Position numbers and translations under genes: made by a program. A stretch of 36,733 bases of DNA, taken from assembly GCA_002787095.1 (NCBI GenBank), contig PCVW01000032.1, positions 12,274 through 49,006 of the forward strand, given 5' to 3'. Shown piece after piece: positions 9,924-18,177 of this stretch. Position 1 is the stretch's first letter, and the number at the start of each line of letters is the position of its first letter. The notes below the pieces were generated by a model, which did no database searches, was not told the origin of the DNA, and saw nothing but the letters and a program-made list of their open reading frames with translations. This stretch comes from Candidatus Omnitrophica bacterium CG11_big_fil_rev_8_21_14_0_20_64_10. Its GTDB lineage: Bacteria > Omnitrophota > Gorgyraeia > 1-14-0-20-64-10.

Positions 9924-11267
9924 CTAGTCTCCCCGCTGGGAGAGGTTCTCGAAGCGGGTAAACTCCTTCAGGAAGGCCAGCGGGACATTGCCGACCGGGC
10001 CGTTGCGCTGCTTGGCGATGATCAGCTCGGCCCGGCCCCGGTTCTCATCATTCGGATTGTAGACCTCCTCCCGGAAGAGCAGCAGCACCACATCGGCGTC
10101 CTGCTCCAGGGCGCCGGACTCCCGCAGGTCCGAGAGCTGCGGCCGGCGGTTGTCCCGCTGTTCGGTCGCCCGGGAAAGCTGCGAGAGGGCGATCACCGGG
10201 ACCTTCAGCTCCTTCGCCAGCCCCTTGAGCCCCTGGGAGATCTCGGAGATCTCCTGCTGGCGGTTCTCGGTGCGGGTCCCCCCCCGCATCATCTGCAGGT
10301 AGTCCACGATGATCAGCCCGATGTGGTGCCGGGATTTCAGACGCCGCGCCTTGGCCCGCAGCTCCAGCGCCGAGATCGCCGGGGTGTCGTCGATCAGGAT
10401 CGGCGCTTCCGAGAGCTTGCCCGCGGTGTTGGTCAGCCGAGGCCAGTCGGACTGCGAAAGGAACCCGGTCCGGGCCTTGTGGACATCCACCCGGGCGTGG
10501 GAGCAGATCATCCGGTGGACGAGCTGCTCTTTGGACATTTCCAGCGAGAAAATCACGGTCGGGACCCGCTCGACGATCCCCACATGCTCGGCGATGCAGG
10601 TGGCCAGCGCCGACTTCCCCATCGAGGGACGGCCGGCCAGGATGATCAGGTCGGCCGGCTGGAAGCCGGCGGTCATGACATCCAGGTCGTGGATACCGGT
10701 CGGGATGCCGGTCACCATCTCCTTGCGCTGATAGAGCCGCTCAATCATCTCGATCGAGGCCTGCAGCATTTCCTTGATCGGCACCGCGTTGGTCTCGGCC
10801 GAGCGGTTGGTCAGCTCGAAGAGAATCTGCTCGGCCCGGTCGATCAGCTGGTCCACGTCGTCCTGGTTCTCGTAGCACTCCCCGACGATCCGGGTGGAGG
10901 CGGAGATCAGATAGCGCAGCATCCCCTTCTCCCGGATGATCTTGGCGTAGTGGGTCATGTTGGCCGCGGTCGGAACGACCGCGGTCAGGGAGGAGAGATA
11001 GGCGGCCCCGCCGGCGGCCTCCAACTGGCCGCTCCCCTTGAGCTCTTCGGTCAGAGTCACGAGGTCCACCGGCTTGTGGCGGTGGAAGAGCTGGCTGATC
11101 GCCGAGAAGATCAGGCGGTGGCTTTCCTTGTAGAAGAGGTCGGACTTGAGCATCTCCACGCCGACCGGCACCGCCTCCTCGTCGATCAGCATCGAACCCA
11201 AGACCGCCATCTCCGCCTCCAGGTTCTGCGGCGGAAGCTTCTCGGTCAGTTGCTCAACCGTCGGCAT
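9924..11267 (-). CDS. dnaB: Replicative DNA helicase DnaB
   Basis: PPQNLEAEMAVLGSML; Walker A ILAGRPSMGKSALA; LIIVDYLQMMRG; QLSRATEQRDNRRPQLSDLRESGALEQDADVVLLL. Confidence 0.97.
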   Translation of the reverse strand: MPTVEQLTEKLPPQNLEAEMAVLGSMLIDEEAVPVGVEMLKSDLFYKESHRLIFSAISQLFHRHKPVDLVTLTEELKGSGQLEAAGGAAYLSSLTAVVPTAANMTHYAKIIREKGMLRYLISASTRIVGECYENQDDVDQLIDRAEQILFELTNRSAETNAVPIKEMLQASIEMIERLYQRKEMVTGIPTGIHDLDVMTAGFQPADLIILAGRPSMGKSALATCIAEHVGIVERVPTVIFSLEMSKEQLVHRMICSHARVDVHKARTGFLSQSDWPRLTNTAGKLSEAPILIDDTPAISALELRAKARRLKSRHHIGLIIVDYLQMMRGGTRTENRQQEISEISQGLKGLAKELKVPVIALSQLSRATEQRDNRRPQLSDLRESGALEQDADVVLLLFREEVYNPNDENRGRAELIIAKQRNGPVGNVPLAFLKEFTRFENLSQRGD

Positions 11268-11706
11268 CGACGACCTTCACCATCAGGCGGGCGGTGACCT
11301 CCGGGTGGAGCTTGACCTGGACCGGGTGGTTCCCCAACTCCCCGATCGGGGCGAAATCCACCAGCGCGTGCTTCTCCAGCCGGACCGCGAAGGCATCAGC
11401 GGCCGCGGCCGCGACATCCTTGGCGGTGACCGCCCCGTGGAGCTTCCCCTGGGCCCCGAGCGCCGCCTTCACCGTCACCACCTGTCCGTTGAGCTTCTCC
11501 GCCAGGGCGCGGGCCTGAGCCCGCAGCGTCTCCGCCTGGCGCAGCCGCTGCCGGGCCTTCATGTCGGCGGCCGACTGGTTGCCGGCGGTGGCCGGCACCG
11601 CCAACCCCTGGGGAATCAGGAAGTTCCGGGCGTAACCATCCTTGACCTCCAGGGTCTGGCCGGCCTTGCCGATTTTCGGAACCTCCCGCGTCAGGATCAC
11701 CCGCAT
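11254..11706 (-). CDS. rplI: 50S ribosomal protein L9
   Basis: MRVILTREVPKIGKAGQTLEVKDGYARNFLIPQGLA... Confidence 0.95.
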   Translation of the reverse strand: MRVILTREVPKIGKAGQTLEVKDGYARNFLIPQGLAVPATAGNQSAADMKARQRLRQAETLRAQARALAEKLNGQVVTVKAALGAQGKLHGAVTAKDVAAAAADAFAVRLEKHALVDFAPIGELGNHPVQVKLHPEVTARLMVKVVDADG

Positions 11707-11710
11707 CGGA

Positions 11711-12187
11711 TCAAAACGGGACTTCCCGGCTCTCTTCTTCCCCGCCGGAGTCCCCGCCGTCGGGGGGCAGATCCCCCTCCGGCCCCGGCGCCTGTTGATC
11801 TCCGGCATCGGGCGCAGCGGACTGATACCCCTCCCCGCCGCCTCCGCCGGATCGGGCCCGCCCCAGGAACTGGATGTTCTGGGCGACCACCTCGATCATC
11901 GACCGCTTCTGCCCGTCGGGCGTCTCCCAGGAGCGGGAGGCCAGGCGTCCCTCGACGAAGCAGGGGGAGCCCTTGGTCAGGTACTCCCCGACCAGCTCCG
12001 CCTGCCGGGCCCAGGAAACGACCCGCACGAAACAGGTTTCCTCCCGCTTCTCTCCCGAAGCGGTCTTGTAAACCCGGCCGGAGGCCAGCGTGAAGGTGGC
12101 CACCGCGGTGCCGCTGGGGATGTAGCGCAGCTCCGGGTCCCGCGTCAGATTGCCGATCAGAAAGACCTTATTCAGATTCGCCATCAT
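11711..12187 (-). CDS. ssb: Single-stranded DNA-binding protein
   Basis: LNKVFLIGNLTRDPELRYIPSGTAVATFTLASGR...; acidic C-terminal tail ending EEESREVPF. Confidence 0.95.
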   Translation of the reverse strand: MMANLNKVFLIGNLTRDPELRYIPSGTAVATFTLASGRVYKTASGEKREETCFVRVVSWARQAELVGEYLTKGSPCFVEGRLASRSWETPDGQKRSMIEVVAQNIQFLGRARSGGGGGEGYQSAAPDAGDQQAPGPEGDLPPDGGDSGGEEESREVPF

Positions 12188-12512
12188 TCACCCCCGTTGA
12201 TGTTTCGGCCGACACCTTCCCGGCCAGTCCCAACCCCAGGCGAAGCAGGGCGCCGGAGGCGACGACGGTCCGCCGAAGCCCGGCCACCTGATCGGGCGCC
12301 AGTTCAAGCAGCACCTGGATCATCTGCGCCTCCGATGCCTTGCCGATCTTGTAGGCCAACGGCCGCTTCCCCAGGCGGTTCACCGCCTGGACGCTGCCGC
12401 CGGCGCGGCCGGCCGCCTCGGTGAACTGTTTCTCCGCCTTCGAAAGGGTCTCCTCATTGGCCGACGGATCAACCAACAACAGGGCCTCATATTCACGCGT
12501 CAATCCCGACAT
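12168..12512 (-). CDS. rpsF: 30S ribosomal protein S6
   Basis: MSGLTREYEALLLVDPSANEETLSKAEKQFTEAAGRAGGSVQAVNRLGKRPLAYKI...; position upstream of ssb (start could be 12533). Confidence 0.9.
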   Translation of the reverse strand: MSGLTREYEALLLVDPSANEETLSKAEKQFTEAAGRAGGSVQAVNRLGKRPLAYKIGKASEAQMIQVLLELAPDQVAGLRRTVVASGALLRLGLGLAGKVSAETSTGVNDGESE

Positions 12513-12525
12513 CACGCCTCTCCTC

Positions 12526-13077
12526 TCATCCATTGAAACGGTTCATCGCCTGTTCCAGCCCCTCCGCCGCCCAGCAGACGGCCGCCGCCTCCGCGCGAGC
12601 CAGGCCGGCCTCCACGGCATCGGCTTCCTCGGGCCGGAACGGTCCCAATACAAAATCGGTCAAATCGGCCGGCAAGGGAGCGTCTCCCGCGACCCCCACC
12701 CGCAGCCGGGGGATCCGGTCGGTGGCCAGCGCGTCCAGAACCGACTGAAGTCCGTTGTGACCGCCGGCTGAGCCGTCACCCCGCACCCGGACCGTCCCGA
12801 GCGGAAGCGCCGCATCATCCAGGATGATCAGGAACCCCTCCGGCGGGGCCGAAAACCGCTCGGCGAGGCAGCGGACCGCCTCTCCGGAATCGTTCATGAA
12901 GGTTTCCGGTTGAACCAGCCGGATCCCCTGCCCCTCCACGGAACCGGTTCCCGACCGGGAGCGGCAGCACCGCTCTGAGAGGGAGATGCCCCACCGCCGG
13001 CTCAACCGCTCGACCACCTCCCAGCCGGCGTTGTGGCGGGTGCCGGCGTAACGGGGGCCGGGATTCCCCAACCCCAC
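12526..13077 (-). CDS. pth: Peptidyl-tRNA hydrolase (non-ATG start likely)
   Basis: (PRII)VGLGNPGPRYAGTRHNAGWEVVERLSRR...VQPETFMNDSGEAV...LIILDDAALPLGTVRVRGDGSAGGHNGLQSV. No ATG near the N-terminus; GTG at 13077 is one candidate. Confidence 0.88.
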   Translation of the reverse strand: MGLGNPGPRYAGTRHNAGWEVVERLSRRWGISLSERCCRSRSGTGSVEGQGIRLVQPETFMNDSGEAVRCLAERFSAPPEGFLIILDDAALPLGTVRVRGDGSAGGHNGLQSVLDALATDRIPRLRVGVAGDAPLPADLTDFVLGPFRPEEADAVEAGLARAEAAAVCWAAEGLEQAMNRFNG

Positions 13078-13097
13078 AATGATCCGGGGAGCAGGGG

Positions 13098-13847
13098 TTA
13101 TTCCTTCTTCTCCTTCTTGTCTTCCTTGGCCCGCTGGTCCGCCTCCTTCTTCTCCTTCTTGGCGGCATCCTCGACGGCCAGCTCTTCCTTCGACTTCTGC
13201 TTGAGGACCTCCGGCTCGGCGGTCTCGGCGGCCGCGGCCTCCTCGGGTGTGGACGCCTCCTCCGCCTTCGGCGGCACGCAGGCCACCACCACCTGCTCCG
13301 GATCGGTCTTGAGGGTCACCCCCTCCGGCAACGGGACCTCCCTGGCATGCAGCGACTGGTTGAGTTTCAACCCCTCGACATGCAGGACGATCCCCTCCGG
13401 AATCTCGGTCGGAAGACACTCCACTTCCAACTCCCACCGGATGTGCTCGAGCATCCCCCCTTCCTGCTTGACGCCGACCGCCTCCCCCTTGACCTCCAGG
13501 GGCACGGTCACAACGACCCGCTTCGTCAGGGAGATGTGGTGGAAGTCCACATGGATCACATCGTGGGTCACCGGATCATGCTGAATCTCCCGGAGCAGCA
13601 CCGGGGTATCCTTGCCGGCCTTGCCCCCCTTCTCCAAACGCAGGGTGACCAAGAGACTCTCCCCGCTGTGCTGATGCAGCAGCCGGCCGAGGGTGCGGCC
13701 CGACACCTGCACCGGGACCGATTTCTCCCCCTCGCCGTAAATGATGCCGGGAATCCAACCGGACCGGCGCAGCCGGCCCATCTCCCGCGTTCCTGAAGTT
13801 TCCCGGACCGACCCTTCCAAGATCAATTGTTCCCGTTTTTTGCTCAT
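13098..13847 (-). CDS. rplY: 50S ribosomal protein L25/general stress protein Ctc
   Basis: MSKKREQLILEGSVRETSGTREMGRLRRSGWIPGIIYGEGEKSVPVQV...; CTC C-terminal domain; Lys/Glu-rich tail; SD AAGGAG upstream of ATG 13847. Confidence 0.92.
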   Translation of the reverse strand: MSKKREQLILEGSVRETSGTREMGRLRRSGWIPGIIYGEGEKSVPVQVSGRTLGRLLHQHSGESLLVTLRLEKGGKAGKDTPVLLREIQHDPVTHDVIHVDFHHISLTKRVVVTVPLEVKGEAVGVKQEGGMLEHIRWELEVECLPTEIPEGIVLHVEGLKLNQSLHAREVPLPEGVTLKTDPEQVVVACVPPKAEEASTPEEAAAAETAEPEVLKQKSKEELAVEDAAKKEKKEADQRAKEDKKEKKE

Positions 13848-13857
13848 TGAAGGCTCC

Positions 13858-14826
13858 TTAAACCCGTTCTTCCCATTGCTCGTGAAACAGGACCGCGATC
13901 GATTCCTCTTCATGGATCCGCCGGATCGCCTCGGCGAACAGCGGCGCCACCGAGAGCACCTTGACGCGATCCATCCGGCGCTCCTCGGGAATTGGAATCG
14001 AGTCGGTCACCACCAGTTCCTTCAAGTCCGATTGATTGAGGCGCTGCGCGGCCGGACCGGCCAACACCGGATGGGTGATCGCCGCGCGCACCTCCCGGGC
14101 GCCGGCCTCCTTGAGGGCCCGGACCGCCTGCACAAGGGAGCCGGCCGTCGAGACCAGGTCGTCCACAATCAGGGCGTTCCGGTCCCGGACATCCCCCATG
14201 ATGTCCATGACCTCGGTCTCCACATGATTGATCCGGCGCTTATCGATCATCGCCAGGGCCGAGCGGAACCGCTTGGCGTAGGCCCGGGCCATCTTGATCC
14301 CCCCCACATCCGGGGAGACGATCACCCAGTCCTCCATCTTGTGCCGCTCATTGAAATAATCAACGAAGGTGTTGACCGCGAAGAGGTGGTCCAGCGGGAT
14401 GTCGAAGAACCCCTGGATCTGCCCGGCGTGCAGGTCCATCGTCAGCACCCGGTTGGCGCCGGCCCCGGTGATCAGATTGGCCACCAGCTTCGCGGTGATC
14501 GGCACCCGGGGCTGGTCCTTGCGGTCCTGCCGGGCGTAGCCGTAGTAAGGAAGCACCGCGGTGATCCGCCGGGCGGAGGCCCGCCGCAGGGCGTCCAGCA
14601 GGATCAACAGCTCCATCAGGTTGTCGTTGACCGGCGGACAGGTCGGCTGGACGACGAAAACATCCCGCCCCCGGACATTCTCGTTGATCTTGACCCGAAC
14701 CTCCCCTTCGGAGAACCGGCCGACGGTCGCGTCCCCGACCGAAATCTCCAGATGGCGCGCCACCGCCTGCGCGAAGGCCGGATTGGCGTTGCCGCAAATG
14801 ATCACCGGTGGATTTTTCTTCGTCAC
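13858..14826 (-). CDS. prs: Ribose-phosphate pyrophosphokinase (GTG start)
   Basis: VIICGNANPAFAQAVARHLEISVGDATVGRFSEGEVRVKINENVRGRDVFVVQPTCPPVNDNLMELLILLDALRRASA; DLHAGQIQGFFDIPLDHLFA; ALIVDDLVSTAGSL. Confidence 0.96.
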   Translation of the reverse strand: MTKKNPPVIICGNANPAFAQAVARHLEISVGDATVGRFSEGEVRVKINENVRGRDVFVVQPTCPPVNDNLMELLILLDALRRASARRITAVLPYYGYARQDRKDQPRVPITAKLVANLITGAGANRVLTMDLHAGQIQGFFDIPLDHLFAVNTFVDYFNERHKMEDWVIVSPDVGGIKMARAYAKRFRSALAMIDKRRINHVETEVMDIMGDVRDRNALIVDDLVSTAGSLVQAVRALKEAGAREVRAAITHPVLAGPAAQRLNQSDLKELVVTDSIPIPEERRMDRVKVLSVAPLFAEAIRRIHEEESIAVLFHEQWEERV

Positions 14827-14827
14827 C

Positions 14828-15616
14828 CTATTTTTTCCTCCGAGCGCCGCCGCGCCGCGACCGGGTCCGGCGGCGCATGATCCCCCGAACCCGGGCCAGA
14901 TCAGCCCGCGTGTTGATCCCCATGAACTCCCCGACCGCCCGGGTCGGCGCGGTCGCCAACCGCCGCCGGCCCCGCACCAGAAAATCGATCGCGTCGGTCA
15001 GGTAATACTCGCCGTTGGCCGCCGGCCGGATCCGCTCCATCGCGCCGGCCAGCGCCCGGGCGTCAAAACAGTAGGCGCCGACATTGATCTCCCGAATCCC
15101 CCGCTGCCGGGGAGAGGCGTCCGCCTCCTCCACGATCCGAAGCAACCGGCCCGACCGGTCCCGGACAATCCGGCCGTAGCCGGTCGGCCGCTCTACCTCG
15201 GCGGTCAACAGCGTGGCCGCCGCCCCGGACCGACGATGGGCCCGGATCAGTCCCCGGACCGTCTCGGCGGTCAACAGCGGGGTATCGCCGTACAGAACCA
15301 CCAGATCCCCCCGGAACCCTTTGAGCTCCGGCAGGGCCTGCTGAACCGCGTGCCCGGTCCCCTTGAGTTCCCGTTGGACCGCCACGGCCACCGAGCCGTT
15401 GAACTGTTTCCGGACGAGCTCCGAGCGGTAGCCCAAGACGGCGACCACCTTCCGGACCCCCGCTCCCCGCACCGCCGCCAGCACATGGCCGATCAGCGGC
15501 TTGCCGCAAAGGGTGTGCAGCACCTTCGGAATGCGGGAACGCATCCGGGTGCCGTCCCCGGCGGCCAGGATCACGGCCGCCAGACCGCCGGTCCTACGCG
15601 ACCGCCCGGTCGCCAT
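14828..15616 (-). CDS. glmU: GlmU-type UDP-N-acetylglucosamine pyrophosphorylase domain protein lacking the acetyltransferase (LbH) domain
   Basis: [35 protein letters not shown]...[13 protein letters not shown]...[14 protein letters not shown]...GYGRIVRD...[16 protein letters not shown]...; ends after ~262 aa with a basic tail. Confidence 0.85.
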   Translation of the reverse strand: MATGRSRRTGGLAAVILAAGDGTRMRSRIPKVLHTLCGKPLIGHVLAAVRGAGVRKVVAVLGYRSELVRKQFNGSVAVAVQRELKGTGHAVQQALPELKGFRGDLVVLYGDTPLLTAETVRGLIRAHRRSGAAATLLTAEVERPTGYGRIVRDRSGRLLRIVEEADASPRQRGIREINVGAYCFDARALAGAMERIRPAANGEYYLTDAIDFLVRGRRRLATAPTRAVGEFMGINTRADLARVRGIMRRRTRSRRGGARRKK

Positions 15617-16853
15617 CCCGGCGCAGCACCCGCTGGGGCGGCGTCCGCTTCTCCACCGTCTCGGCCGTCACGATCACCTCGGCCACATCCGTCTGAGACG
15701 GCAGATCGTACATCAGGTCCATCATGAGCTCTTCCAGGATACCGCGGATCGCCCGGGCGCCGGTTTTCTTGACCAGCGCTTCGCGGGCCACCGCCGCCAG
15801 CGCCTCCGGCGTGATCGTGAGCTTCACCTGCTCCAGTTCAAAGAATTTTTCGTACTGCCGAACGATCGCGTTGCGGGGCTCCACCATGACCTGAACCATC
15901 TCCGCCTCGGTCAACGGCGCGAACGGAGCGGTCACCGGAAACCGGCCAACAAACTCCGGAATCAGCCCGAAGCGGATCAAGTCCTCCGGCTGCACCTGCT
16001 TGAGCAGCGTCCCGACATCCTCCTCGGAAACCCGCCGGGGACCCCCATCCCCATGAAAACCGATCACCTGGCGGCCCACCCGCCGGGCAATCACCCGCTC
16101 CAGTCCGGAGAAGGTGCCGCCGCAGATGAACAGAATGTTCGAGGTGTCGAACTGAATGTATTCCGACTGGGGATGCTTGCGCCCCCCCTGGGGCGGAATG
16201 CTGGCGACCGTCCCCTCGACGATCTTGAGCAAGGCCTGCTGCACCCCCTCCCCGGAAACATCCCGGGTGATCGAGACATTCTCCTGGGTCTTGCCGATCT
16301 TGTCGATCTCGTCGATGTAGACGATGCCGGTCTGCGCCCGCTTGACATCGAAATGGCAGTTCTGCATCAGCCGCAGCAGGACATTTTCCACATCCTCCCC
16401 GACATAGCCGGCCTCGGTCAGCGGGGTCGCGTCGCAGATCGCGAACGGCACATCCAGGATCTTGGCCAGCGTCCGGGCCATCAGGGTCTTCCCCGAACCG
16501 GTCGGGCCGATCAGCAGGATATTGGACTTCTCCAGCTCCACATCGGTCAGGGTGGGCGCGGCCCAAAGCCGCTTGTAGTGGTTGTAGACCGCCACCGCCA
16601 GCTGCCGTTTGGGCAGTTCCTGCCCCACAATGTACTGGTCCATCTGGGCCTTGATCTGGGCCGGTTTCGGCAGCTCCCGAACCGAGGCGGCCCGCTTCGG
16701 CGCCTCGGCGGTGTCCTCCTCCTTGGAGAGGATCTGGCCGCAGAGCTTCACGCAGAGGTCGCAAATGTAGACCCCGCCGGGTCCGCTGAAAAGCTTGCGG
16801 ATCCGTTCGCGGCCCCGGCCGCAGAAGGAACACCGATCTCGTCCTGTCGTCAT
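15594..16853 (-). CDS. clpX: ATP-dependent Clp protease ATP-binding subunit ClpX
   Basis: Zinc domain [31 protein letters not shown]; Walker [55 protein letters not shown]. Confidence 0.97.
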   Translation of the reverse strand: MTTGRDRCSFCGRGRERIRKLFSGPGGVYICDLCVKLCGQILSKEEDTAEAPKRAASVRELPKPAQIKAQMDQYIVGQELPKRQLAVAVYNHYKRLWAAPTLTDVELEKSNILLIGPTGSGKTLMARTLAKILDVPFAICDATPLTEAGYVGEDVENVLLRLMQNCHFDVKRAQTGIVYIDEIDKIGKTQENVSITRDVSGEGVQQALLKIVEGTVASIPPQGGRKHPQSEYIQFDTSNILFICGGTFSGLERVIARRVGRQVIGFHGDGGPRRVSEEDVGTLLKQVQPEDLIRFGLIPEFVGRFPVTAPFAPLTEAEMVQVMVEPRNAIVRQYEKFFELEQVKLTITPEALAAVAREALVKKTGARAIRGILEELMMDLMYDLPSQTDVAEVIVTAETVEKRTPPQRVLRRDGDRAVA

Positions 16854-16890
16854 CGCATGAGGTCCCCGGGTGGGAGCGTCATTGTAGCAG

Positions 16891-16923
16891 AAAAAGCGGG
16901 CCCGGGAAAGTTCCCGGGCCCGC
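16891..16923 (-). terminator. Rho-independent terminator downstream of the cold-shock gene
   Basis: Perfect 12-bp stem GCGGGCCCGGGA-AAGT-TCCCGGGCCCGC (16896-16923) followed on the minus strand by TTTTT. Confidence 0.88.
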
Positions 16924-16945
16924 GGAATTACCCGTTCAGCCGATC

Positions 16946-17161
16946 TTACGCGCTGGCCTCAGAGAGCCGCTTCACATTGGAAGCCTGCTCACCCTTGGGG
17001 CCGTTGGTGACATCGAACTCCACCGCCTCCCCTTCCTTCAGGGTCTTAAAACCAGCCGCCTGAATCGCCGAGAAATGGACGAAAACGTCCTTCCCGTTCT
17101 CCGGGGTGATGAAACCATACCCCTTCTGATCACTGAACCACTTCACAGTGCCTTTTGCCAT
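16946..17161 (-). CDS. csp: CspA-family cold shock protein
   Basis: [66 protein letters not shown]. Confidence 0.97.
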   Translation of the reverse strand: MAKGTVKWFSDQKGYGFITPENGKDVFVHFSAIQAAGFKTLKEGEAVEFDVTNGPKGEQASNVKRLSEASA

Positions 17162-17341
17162 ATCGAAATTGGATAACCTTCCTTTCTTCGATGGCTGCCG
17201 ATCCCCGCCTGCCCACGGCAGGCGCTTTGGATCCGCGGGGGCCCCAAACAAGAAACGACCGGCGCCTAAGTAAGAGCGACCAGTCGTTTATTCGCCTTGA
17301 TTGTGCTCCTGCACAGCCACTTCAAACTTACTTATTGCAGG
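17162..17341 (-). promoter_or_regulatory. Long structured 5' leader of csp (candidate RNA thermosensor)
   Basis: Stems read directly: AAACGACUGG/CCGGUCGUUU, UAAGUAAG/CUUACUUA, GCCUGCC/GGCAGGC, AUCGAA/UUCGAU enclosing the SD. Confidence 0.6.
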
Positions 17342-17345
17342 TCTG

Positions 17346-17373
17346 AGTGTACCAAATTGGACCGGAATGTCAA
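17346..17373 (-). promoter_or_regulatory. Candidate csp promoter TTGACA-16 nt-TACACT
   Basis: Minus strand: -35 TTGACA (17368-17373), -10 TACACT (17346-17351). Confidence 0.65.
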
Positions 17374-17384
17374 GCGGAATTATG

Positions 17385-17390
17385 TATAAT
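17385..17390 (+). promoter_or_regulatory. Consensus -10 TATAAT, 9 nt upstream of ATG
   Basis: TATAATGGGCTCTCCATG read directly; no SD. Confidence 0.55.
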
Positions 17391-17399
17391 GGGCTCTCC

Positions 17400-17768
17400 A
17401 TGAAACTGACGCCCACGAATCCCCCCCGCCGCTTCCAGGTGGGAAACCCGGAACGACCGATCACCCTCTCCGAATGCGCCCGGATCACACTGGCGCCGGA
17501 TGAACTGATCACCCTGACCACCCCGGCCGGCGCCGAGGTGGACATCACCCGCAAGGCCTGGGGGTTCTACGGGACCCCTTCCCTAAATGACCGGCTGCCC
17601 CGTTTCGGGCTGCGGGCAGCCCTGGTTCGAGACGACGGCCAGAAGTACTTCATCCACCTGGTCGAACGGGCGATGCAGGCCGACTTCGAGACTTATCTCA
17701 AGCAACAGGGCTACCGGGTGGTCCTCTGGCTGGACGACACCGAAGCGCTGAAGAAGCTGGCGGGGTAG
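17400..17768 (+). CDS. Hypothetical protein, divergent from csp
   Basis: 122-aa ORF MKLTPTNPPRRFQVGNPERPITLSECARITLAPDELITLTTPAGAEVDITRKAWGFYGTPSLNDRL...; preceded by TATAAT. Confidence 0.75.
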   Translation: MKLTPTNPPRRFQVGNPERPITLSECARITLAPDELITLTTPAGAEVDITRKAWGFYGTPSLNDRLPRFGLRAALVRDDGQKYFIHLVERAMQADFETYLKQQGYRVVLWLDDTEALKKLAG

Positions 17769-17777
17769 CGGCTCGAA

Positions 17778-18158
17778 CTACAGCCGGCGCTTGATGTCGG
17801 TCAGCAGCGCCTGGGCCGGGTCCTGTTCCCCCATCCCCACCCGGATCTCGACGCGGACCGCCTTCTTGCCGGTCTCGAAACAGTCCACCGCCACCTTCCG
17901 GTGGGCAGCGTCCTCGCCCCGCAGCTGAGTCACTTCCGTTTTCTTCACCTCGTCGGTCAGGGTGATTTTGCGGGCCTTAAAAGCGCTCTTGACCGCCGCA
18001 ACTGCCCGGTCCCGGGTGACCGTCTCCTCGGAGATCACCTTTCCCCCCTGCCAGAGGGCCGTCCCGCCGGCACCGGCGCCGACCAACAAAACGGCGCAGC
18101 CGCTCACCGAGATCACCCCGGCCGCCAGCAACCCGATCGTCAGAAACCGTTTCAGCAT
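17778..18158 (-). CDS. DUF3568-like small lipoprotein
   Basis: MLKRFLTIGLLAAGVISVSGCAVLLVGAGAGGTALWQGGKVISEE...; lipobox VSGC; SD GGAGG upstream. Confidence 0.75.
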   Translation of the reverse strand: MLKRFLTIGLLAAGVISVSGCAVLLVGAGAGGTALWQGGKVISEETVTRDRAVAAVKSAFKARKITLTDEVKKTEVTQLRGEDAAHRKVAVDCFETGKKAVRVEIRVGMGEQDPAQALLTDIKRRL

Positions 18159-18177
18159 CGTCGCCTCCTTCCTGAAA

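Noticed and set aside
11707-11808. N-terminal extension of the rplI ORF (MPEINRRRGRRGICPPTAG...) faintly resembling an S18 start
   Set aside because: It is the ssb 3' end read in another frame, too short, and lacks the rest of S18; L9 starts at ATG 11706.
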